Shown: piece after piece, positions 6,869 through 12,532 of the stretch
Layout of the letters: each line of letters opens with the position of its first letter
How positions within the stretch are numbered: position 1 is the first letter of the stretch
Origin: Azonexus sp.
GTDB lineage: Bacteria; Pseudomonadota; Gammaproteobacteria; Burkholderiales; Rhodocyclaceae
NCBI GenBank assembly: GCA_030697085.1
Contig: JAUYQT010000017.1
Span: 1-13,807, forward strand
Direction: 5' to 3'
Length of the DNA stretch: 13,807 nt
Made by a program: the position numbers and the translations under genes
The notes under the pieces: model-generated
What the model saw: only the letters and a program-made list of their open reading frames with translations
Told to the model about the DNA's origin: nothing
Databases searched by the model: none

Positions 6869-8071
6869 CTACAAAAAACGTTCCAGCAGAACGTTCAAAA
6901 AACGCCGGCCTTTCAGCGTCGGGGCAATGCGCTCCGGGCCGACCTCAAGCAAACCTTCGGCTTCTGCGGCGCGAATTTTCGGCAGGATGTTGCTCAGTGG
7001 CTGGGCCGTCCTTGCCTCGAACAGCGCCGGTGGAAAGCCATCGGCCAGACGCAGCGCATTCATCATGAACTCGAAGGGCAGGCTGGCCAGTTCGACCTGG
7101 GTTTCGTCCTGAATCGGCTGGCCGCTGCGGCTGTTGTCGAGATAAGCCTTCGGGTGTTTCCAGCGCATCTGGCGCAGCACGCGGTCGTGCAGCGTCAGTT
7201 TGGAATGGGCGCCGGCACCGATGCCGAGGTAGTCGCCAAAATGCCAGTAATTCAGATTGTGGCGGCATTGCTTGCCGGTCAGCGCGAAGGCTGAGGTTTC
7301 GTAATTGAAGTAACCGGCCGTGGCCAGCCGAGCTTCGATCGCTTCCTGCATGTCGGCGCAAAGGTCGCTTTCCGGCAGCACCGGCGGGAAGGCGGCGAAG
7401 CGCGTGTTCGGCTCCAGCGTCAGCTGGTAGCAGGAAAGGTGCGACGGCGAAAAACCGAGTGCCGTTTCGACATCGCTGAGTGCTTGCGCATGGGTCTGGC
7501 CGGGCAGGCCGTACATCAAATCCAGATTGAATGACTCGAAATGCTCACCGGCCAACTGGGCGGCGCGCTTCGCCTCAGCCGCGCCGTGGATGCGGCCGAG
7601 TGCTTTTAGATGTTCATCGTTGAAACTCTGGATACCAAGCGACAAGCGGTTAATGCCGGCATTGCGGAAGCCGGTGAACTTGGCGGCTTCAACGGTGCCC
7701 GGGTTGGCTTCGAGGGTGATTTCAGCTTCCGGCGTGAGCATGGCGAGGGCCCGGAAGGCGGCGATCAATTCGTCGACGGCGGCCGGCGAGAGCAGGCTGG
7801 GCGTGCCGCCACCGAAGAAAACGCTGGTCACCGGCCGGCCCCAGATCAGCGGCAGGGCGGATTGCAAATCGGCGATCAGCGCGGCGACATACTCTGTTTC
7901 CGGAATCGCGCCATCGGCTTCGTGCGAGTTGAAATCGCAATACGGGCACTTCTGGACGCACCACGGGATATGCACGTAGAGCGCCAAGGGCGGGGAAACG
8001 CGGAATTCGAGCGGTGCCGCGGTCGACGCCGTTTTTGCCGCAAAAATGGGAATGGTGCGAGATGTCGTCAT
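6869..8071 (-). CDS. hemW: HemW-like radical SAM protein (heme chaperone)
   Basis: HemW is a radical SAM protein related to oxygen-independent coproporphyrinogen III oxidase (HemN) that binds and transfers heme rather than oxidising the porphyrinogen. The 400-residue product has the cluster-binding motif in HIPWCVQKCPYCDFNSH (cysteines 38, 42, 45), the SAM-binding FFGGGTPSLL and the LSLGIQSFND segment. Further on it has CYQLTLEPNTRF and a C-terminal HemN_C-like region. The CxxxCxxCxF arrangement with HIPWC favours HemW over true HemN. The ATG at 8071 gives about 27 residues before the conserved PPLALYVHIPWC. No in-frame ATG exists in that stretch, and similar extensions are common, so this start is kept. 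It is the gene immediately downstream of the defence-like island (35-nt gap, same strand) and may share its transcript. Confidence 0.9.
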   Translation of the reverse strand: MTTSRTIPIFAAKTASTAAPLEFRVSPPLALYVHIPWCVQKCPYCDFNSHEADGAIPETEYVAALIADLQSALPLIWGRPVTSVFFGGGTPSLLSPAAVDELIAAFRALAMLTPEAEITLEANPGTVEAAKFTGFRNAGINRLSLGIQSFNDEHLKALGRIHGAAEAKRAAQLAGEHFESFNLDLMYGLPGQTHAQALSDVETALGFSPSHLSCYQLTLEPNTRFAAFPPVLPESDLCADMQEAIEARLATAGYFNYETSAFALTGKQCRHNLNYWHFGDYLGIGAGAHSKLTLHDRVLRQMRWKHPKAYLDNSRSGQPIQDETQVELASLPFEFMMNALRLADGFPPALFEARTAQPLSNILPKIRAAEAEGLLEVGPERIAPTLKGRRFLNVLLERFL

Positions 8072-8106
8072 AAATTGAATTACCGCGTTGCCCTAAGCAA
8101 TTATTG

Positions 8107-9294
8107 TCAGTCTGAATGCACCAGACTCGCAGTCGCTGGATCGTAAGCGACGTTTGTGATCGATCCGTCCAAAATGCGTTGCACCACTTCGTCAATCACT
8201 GATAGTGGTACGAGGAACCACTCCCTCGGTCTCACCGGGTAGCCAAAGCGATCGTGAATGGTGAGGTCGAGCTGTGCGGAGGTAAATATTCGATGAAAGA
8301 TATTTTCCAGCTTCGTGCGGTTGATCCCGGCCAGTTTGTAGCTGGCAACAACTTCAACATCCGCCAGCAAATAAGTCGCATCGTGTGCTGCGTTGGCGAT
8401 ACGTGTCTCGATGTTCCCACCCGTCACACCGATCTTGTGAATCAGTGCGCGATGCTCAGCAACGAAGGGGTGATCGGACAAGCTACGCAGCACGTAGATG
8501 GTGCCGCTTTCGATATCTTCATCGTTCCAGCTTCCACTGAACAAGGGGCCAGGGTCTGGATCGGTGATCAGGCGGGCAGCTTCGTCCCGGTACAGCGCAC
8601 GTTGCAGGGAGCGCTGCAACACATTGCTTTCCGTTCCATTATCGTAAATGACACGCAAGCGACTCTCGGATCGGCGACGGTTGAGCGCCGTGGCGACCTC
8701 TTCGCCAATCCCGGCGACATAGGCGATCTGGCCACCAACGATGAAATACGAGCCCGGCTGGATTTCTTCCAGGGCTTTGGTCTGGAGCGAACGCGTCTGA
8801 CGGACGCCGGATTTTATCTCCCGTTTTACCTGTTCAAAGGCAGACTTGAATTCATCGAAATCCAGGCAGGCTGTTCGGCTGGCAATTTCCTCGGCGGCGC
8901 GTTTTTCCGCTGTTGTCCGGACGTGACGTAACTGGGTGATTTCTCCCTGTCCGGCTACGCCTTCGAGTTCAGTCATTAACTCGTCATCGTCCATCGAATA
9001 GTCCGATCCCGGCTCTGCCGCCGCGAACTTGCTCATCAAGCCCTGATGGTCGTATGGAACGAGAAGAGATCGGCACTCCTCCAGCAAGCGCAAACGATCC
9101 AGACGCACAGCATACAGTCGCTCGAAAATGTCCCTGTCTTCGCCATGTTGCGGAACATGCCCATGCTGTTCGACAAAACGCTGGATTTCCTCGAAGCCCG
9201 CGATGATGCGTTCCTCGCGCGGCGAGCGTCCGCCGTTCTTCTCGGGCTGGGCGAATTCGTCGAGTTCGGCGCGCAGTTCGTCGAGATCAGTCAT
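8107..9294 (-). CDS. GIY-YIG (T5orf172-like) nuclease family protein
   Basis: This 395-residue protein ends in a GIY-YIG-type nuclease domain of the T5orf172/MUG113 style (about 262-375). GTIYVLRSL (264-272) supplies the first tyrosine motif and IHKIGVTG (285-292) the second. ETRIA (296-300) supplies the catalytic-type arginine (R298) and TKLENIFHR (327-335) the metal-binding glutamate (E330), followed by REWFLVPL. The first 170 residues are charged and helical, with probable coiled coil. A small beta-rich segment (about 179-235, GSYFIVGGQIAYVAG, then RLRVIYDNGTESNV) links to the nuclease and may contact DNA or a partner. ATG 9294 is preferred over an upstream in-frame start at 9438, because it lies in an ATGACTGA overlap with the helicase stop and the extension lies inside the helicase gene. 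Likely the cleaving partner of the helicase; specificity is unknown. Confidence 0.88.
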   Translation of the reverse strand: MTDLDELRAELDEFAQPEKNGGRSPREERIIAGFEEIQRFVEQHGHVPQHGEDRDIFERLYAVRLDRLRLLEECRSLLVPYDHQGLMSKFAAAEPGSDYSMDDDELMTELEGVAGQGEITQLRHVRTTAEKRAAEEIASRTACLDFDEFKSAFEQVKREIKSGVRQTRSLQTKALEEIQPGSYFIVGGQIAYVAGIGEEVATALNRRRSESRLRVIYDNGTESNVLQRSLQRALYRDEAARLITDPDPGPLFSGSWNDEDIESGTIYVLRSLSDHPFVAEHRALIHKIGVTGGNIETRIANAAHDATYLLADVEVVASYKLAGINRTKLENIFHRIFTSAQLDLTIHDRFGYPVRPREWFLVPLSVIDEVVQRILDGSITNVAYDPATASLVHSD

Positions 9295-11344
9295 AGCGTC
9301 CTTCGTCCTTGAAGCGAACGAAGGCGGCAGCCCCTTCGGCCATCCGCTTTTCCCAGGCATCCGTTGCGCTGATTGACGGCAGGCGCCCGCGCTCCTTCTT
9401 GAACTTGACAGCCCGAATTGCAAGTTCCTTCGCCTCATCCGGCGTCAGGCTCGTGCGCTTTCCGGCAATCGCTGCCGCAACCTGTTTCAGGCTGTCCTCG
9501 GTCATGGCCTTGGCCAGAATTGCGTAAGCCTCGCTGAATGGGTTGATGCGGTCGATCAGGTCAATGTCCAGTTCGCGCACGTCCATCGCATACTTGCGCA
9601 GACCGTCGATCAGGGCCGTGTTCGCGCCTGGCTCGGCATTGCCGGCGATAGCATCGCCGAGCGCGGTCTGTTTGCCTTGCTGAATCAGATTGAGCGCGGC
9701 AATGGCGTGCTGGCGCACTGCCTCCTGATCTTCCGTTTCAAGCCCGGGGTACTTTTCCTTGATGATCTTGCCGAGGCGAACCTGGGTCAGCTCCTCGGGC
9801 ACCAGTTCCTCGTCGAACAGCCCGCGCTCGATGGCGGTCTTATCCTGAACGAAGCTGGCGATTACCTCGTTCAGGTCTTCCCGGCAGATGCGCACAGCTT
9901 CCTCGCTCCTCGGCACCGAAAGCCCCTTGATCTCGATCTGGAACTGCCCGGTTTCGTGATTGAAGCCGACATTGCATTTGTTCGGGTCATAGCCGCTATC
10001 GCCATAATCGAAACCAGGCTCCGCTTCGTTGGTCGGATTTTTCGGCTTGAACTCGAAACGCGGCGCCAGCACCTGTTCCATCAGCAGGCTGGCAGCAATC
10101 GCCTTCAAAGTGTCGTTGACCGCCTCGGCGACAGCCTGTTCGGAAGCGTCGGGTTCGGCGATCAGGTTGGTGAAGCGAGCGCGAGCCTTGCCGGGAGCGT
10201 CGCGGGTGGCGCGGCCGATAATCTGCACAATCTCCGTCAGACTTGAACGATAGCCGACCGTCAGCGCGTGCTCGCACCAAATCCAGTCGAAACCTTCCTT
10301 TGCCATGCCGAGGGCAATGATGATGTCTACGTGGTCGCGGTTGTTTTTCTGCGCCGGGTCTTTCAGCGCAGCGGACACGCGATCCCGCTTGTTCGGGTCG
10401 TCGTCGACCAGGTCGGCAATCCGCAGCAGGCGGCCTGTCTTGGACTTGACCAACTGGAAGCCGGTCGCCGGATCGGTCCCCTGCCAGTCACCCAGTTCCT
10501 CGATGACGTGCTCGACTTCCCGAATCTTGTCCTTCGTGCTCTCCCGTGAATTGACGTTTGGAATGTGAACGATGCTCTTCTCGTCCGGGTTGAGCACCTT
10601 GAGGATGTCGTCCGAATAGGGACCGGAGTAGAAAAAATAGCCGATGTCGAGCTGCTTCAGATATTCGTAACCGTTGAGCTGCTCGTAATAGGTGTAGGTG
10701 ACGGTATCGAACTTCGCTTCATCCTGCGGCGACAGCACCGCCTCGGCATCACCCCGGAAGTACGAACCGGTCATTGCCACGACATGCACGCGGTCGCGGG
10801 CGATGAACTGGCCGAGGAAGGCGCCCAGCTTGTTGTCCGGATTGGCCGAAACGTGGTGGAACTCGTCGACGGCAATCAGCCGGTCATCGAACGCTTCGAC
10901 CCCGAATTGATCGACGGCGAAGCGGAAGGTGGCGTGGGTACACACCAGAATTTTGTCGTCGCTGCCGAGGAAGGCGCCCAGTGACTTGACCTTGCCACCG
11001 TTGTCCGAGCCGGGGGCGTTGCACAGGTTCCATTTCGGTTCCACACGCCAGTCGGCCCAGAACCCGGACTGGCTCAGCGCTTCGTCGTTGAAACTGGAGC
11101 CGATGGATTTTTCCGGGACAACGATGATCACCTGCTTCAGTCCCTGATTGTGTAGCTTGTCCAGCGCAACGAACATCAAGGCCCGGCTCTTGCCCGAGGC
11201 TGGGGGCGACTTGATCAGCAGATATTGCTCACCGCGCCGCTCGTAAGCGCGCTCCTGCATCGGGCGCATGCCCAGTTCGTTGGCCTTGGTCGATTGCCCG
11301 TTACGGGCATAGCTCACGGAAACAGAAGGGATCGATTGCGTCAT
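9287..11344 (-). CDS. DEAD/DEAH-type SF2 helicase (restriction/defence type)
   Basis: This 685-residue protein is a superfamily 2 ATPase of the kind found in restriction and phage-defence loci. Visible motifs are a Q-like MRPMQERAY (26-34), Walker A SPPASGKS (46-53), Walker B DEFHH (160-164), motif III MTGSY (191-195), motif V MAKEGFDW (347-354) and motif VI QIIGRATRD (374-382). These give two complete RecA-like domains. The remaining 300 residues are helical and charged and show no nuclease motif I can recognise, unlike HsdR or type ISP enzymes, where motor and nuclease share one chain. The start ATG 11344 has AAGGA 8 nt upstream. Its stop overlaps the GIY-YIG nuclease start by 8 nt, so the two are probably made in fixed ratio and act together. 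Predicted role: ATP-driven DNA translocation or unwinding. Confidence 0.9.
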   Translation of the reverse strand: MTQSIPSVSVSYARNGQSTKANELGMRPMQERAYERRGEQYLLIKSPPASGKSRALMFVALDKLHNQGLKQVIIVVPEKSIGSSFNDEALSQSGFWADWRVEPKWNLCNAPGSDNGGKVKSLGAFLGSDDKILVCTHATFRFAVDQFGVEAFDDRLIAVDEFHHVSANPDNKLGAFLGQFIARDRVHVVAMTGSYFRGDAEAVLSPQDEAKFDTVTYTYYEQLNGYEYLKQLDIGYFFYSGPYSDDILKVLNPDEKSIVHIPNVNSRESTKDKIREVEHVIEELGDWQGTDPATGFQLVKSKTGRLLRIADLVDDDPNKRDRVSAALKDPAQKNNRDHVDIIIALGMAKEGFDWIWCEHALTVGYRSSLTEIVQIIGRATRDAPGKARARFTNLIAEPDASEQAVAEAVNDTLKAIAASLLMEQVLAPRFEFKPKNPTNEAEPGFDYGDSGYDPNKCNVGFNHETGQFQIEIKGLSVPRSEEAVRICREDLNEVIASFVQDKTAIERGLFDEELVPEELTQVRLGKIIKEKYPGLETEDQEAVRQHAIAALNLIQQGKQTALGDAIAGNAEPGANTALIDGLRKYAMDVRELDIDLIDRINPFSEAYAILAKAMTEDSLKQVAAAIAGKRTSLTPDEAKELAIRAVKFKKERGRLPSISATDAWEKRMAEGAAAFVRFKDEGRYD

Positions 11345-11359
11345 TCAATGCATCCTTAA

Positions 11360-11378
11360 AATCAAAACCCGATCAAAA
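11360..11378. repeat. 19-bp direct repeat, copy next to the helicase start
   Basis: The plus-strand sequence AATCAAAACCCGATCAAAA occurs here and again, identical, at 11458-11476, 98 bp away. Read on the coding (minus) strand, this copy is followed by TTAAGGA and the helicase ATG, so it is part of the helicase 5' leader. It could be a regulator-binding site present twice or the mark of a local duplication. Confidence 0.8.
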
Positions 11379-11445
11379 AATTTGTGGCCACAAAAAAGCT
11401 ATAGTGGATTGAAATATAAGGAATTATTGTTTTTACAGTGCGCAT
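11362..11445 (-). CDS. Possible 27-residue hydrophobic ORF in the leader
   Basis: An ORF of 27 codons starts at ATG 11445 (MRTVKTIIPYI) and ends NFLIGF plus TGA. AAGGG stands 6 nt upstream, a reasonable ribosome-binding site. The product is rich in I, F, T and Y and could be a short membrane-type or leader peptide. Its AT-rich codons (ATA, TTT, AAT) differ from its neighbours. The stop codon falls within the second copy of the 19-bp repeat. No homologue is recognised. It may be a leader peptide, a gene remnant left by a duplication, or chance; I consider chance quite possible. Confidence 0.25.
   Translation of the reverse strand: MRTVKTIIPYISIHYSFFVATNFLIGF
11381..11394. promoter_or_regulatory. 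14-bp perfect palindrome, possible operator
   Basis: TTTGTGGCCACAAA reads the same on both strands and lies about 37 bp upstream of the helicase start, between the two copies of the 19-bp repeat. The dyad form and position suit a dimeric regulator's operator. As an RNA hairpin it would be weak (5 bp, mostly A-T, with a GGCC loop), so a terminator is less likely even though T-runs flank it on the minus strand. Confidence 0.4.
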
Positions 11446-11457
11446 ACACATCCCTTG

Positions 11458-11476
11458 AATCAAAACCCGATCAAAA
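11458..11476. repeat. 19-bp direct repeat, copy next to the DUF1016 stop
   Basis: This is the second identical copy of AATCAAAACCCGATCAAAA (first at 11360-11378). Here too the minus-strand reading leads into a Shine-Dalgarno-like sequence (CAAGGGATG) and an ATG at 11445. Similarity continues imperfectly beyond the 19 bases (CATCC...TC; 10 of the next 13 positions agree), so the duplicated unit appears to have been a leader of about 30 bp. Confidence 0.8.
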
Positions 11477-11491
11477 CTTTGCCTTACTACA

Positions 11492-12532
11492 TCATCGTCC
11501 CTCACCCGCCAGTTCGCGCTCAATCTGCTCGATGCTGGGCAGGCTGGTTTGCAGCTCTGCCGGCAGGGAATCCAGCAACTGGTATTCCGCCACGCCCAGC
11601 GGCTGGGTGTTGTTGCGCAGTGCGTATTCGGCCACCACCTTGTTTTTGCTCTTGCACAGCAAGAGGCCGATGGTCGGGGCATCCTGCGGGTGCTTGACCT
11701 GGGCGTCGACGGCGGCGAGGTAAAAGCTCAACTGGCCCAGATGTTCCGGCTTGAACTTGCCGCCCTTGAGTTCGATCACCACATAGCAGCGCAGTTTGAG
11801 GTGATAAAACAGCAAATCAATAAAGAATTCGTCGCCGGCAACATCGAGCAACACTTGCCGTCCGACGAAGGCAAAGCCCGCGCCGAGTTCCAATAGGAAT
11901 TCGGTGATGTGCTTGACCAGCGCATTCTCGATTTCGCGCTCGCCGGCTTCGCGGCCAAGGCCCAGAAAATCCAGACGGTAGGGGTCTTTCAGCGACTCGC
12001 GGGCGAGGTCGGATTGTGGTTTGGGTAGAGTCAGCTCGAAATTGGTGAGCGCCGCGCCCTGGCGCTCCAGCAGGCGGGTTTCAATGTGAATATTCAATAC
12101 ATTGCGCGACCAGCCGTGGGCGATGGCGCTACGAGCGTAGGCCAGCCGTTGCTCGGCGTTTTTAAGACGAGTTAACAGCACCAGATTGTGCCCCCAAGGC
12201 AATTGTCCAACAGCCTGTTGGACAATTTCGGCATCCGGCCAAGCCTCGGCAAAGGCGCGCATATACATCAGGTTGGCGCGGGAAAACCCCTTCACTTCAG
12301 GAAAAGCCGCGCGCAAATCCTCCGCCAGCCGCTCGATGACCTTGGCCCCCCAGCCCTGCTCGGCCTGCCGCGCCAGAATGTCGCGCCCGATCTGCCAGTA
12401 AAGCAGCACCAGTTCGCGGTTGACCGCCAGCGTCGCACGCTGCTGGGCGGTGTGGATGCGGGTTTTCAGTTCGGCCAGCCAGTCGGCGTAGCCTGCCGGC
12501 GGCGGGGTCAGGCGAGGCGGGTTGTCGCTCAT
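11492..12532 (-). CDS. DUF1016 / YhcG-type PDDEXK nuclease
   Basis: This 346-residue protein belongs to the DUF1016 (YhcG) family, found widely beside restriction-modification genes. The N-terminal helical domain (about 15-165) carries the family landmarks ELVLLYWQIGRDI (40-52), GFSRANLMYMRAF (82-94) and QLPWGHNLVLL (110-120). The C-terminal PDDEXK nuclease core (about 180-300) shows FVGRQVLLDVAGDEFFIDLLFYH, here split as strand plus D239, and VVIELKGGKF with E254 and K256, followed by GQLSFYL. All core acidic and lysine residues are present, so activity is plausible. The ATG overlaps the methyltransferase stop by 4 nt (ATGA), indicating coupled translation. The biochemical role of the family is not settled; an accessory nuclease or structure-specific resolvase-like role is inferred. 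A 27-nt near-perfect DNA palindrome lies inside the gene. Confidence 0.9.
   Translation of the reverse strand: MSDNPPRLTPPPAGYADWLAELKTRIHTAQQRATLAVNRELVLLYWQIGRDILARQAEQGWGAKVIERLAEDLRAAFPEVKGFSRANLMYMRAFAEAWPDAEIVQQAVGQLPWGHNLVLLTRLKNAEQRLAYARSAIAHGWSRNVLNIHIETRLLERQGAALTNFELTLPKPQSDLARESLKDPYRLDFLGLGREAGEREIENALVKHITEFLLELGAGFAFVGRQVLLDVAGDEFFIDLLFYHLKLRCYVVIELKGGKFKPEHLGQLSFYLAAVDAQVKHPQDAPTIGLLLCKSKNKVVAEYALRNNTQPLGVAEYQLLDSLPAELQTSLPSIEQIERELAGEGR
12201..12227. repeat. 27-nt palindrome inside the DUF1016 gene
   Basis: The arms AATTGTCCAACAG (12201-12213) and CTGTTGGACAATT (12215-12227) are perfectly complementary, 13 bp each, with a single C between them. The palindrome lies in coding sequence and encodes about residues 103-111 (IVQQAVGQL), immediately before the family-conserved PWGHN motif. 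It would fold into a strong hairpin in mRNA or a cruciform in DNA. Confidence 0.85.

Larger units (their letters stand above)
11345..11491 (-). promoter_or_regulatory. AT-rich spacer and leader upstream of the helicase gene
   Basis: This 147-nt gap splits the otherwise overlapping island into two pairs, methyltransferase-DUF1016 and helicase-nuclease. It is clearly richer in A and T than its flanks. It holds two copies of a 19-bp direct repeat, a 14-bp palindrome, a possible 27-codon ORF and the AAGGA ribosome-binding site of the helicase. It is the natural place for a second promoter for the helicase-nuclease pair. TATATT and TATAGC tracts occur, but I could not pair either with a convincing -35 box, so no promoter is asserted. 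Confidence 0.45.

Noticed and set aside
7610..8146. Plus-strand frame opposite the hemW gene
   Set aside because: It is antisense to a well-supported radical SAM gene and shows no family motifs.
9295..9438. N-terminal extension of the GIY-YIG protein
   Set aside because: It lies wholly inside the helicase reading region, and the ATG at 9294 has the typical overlap with the helicase stop.
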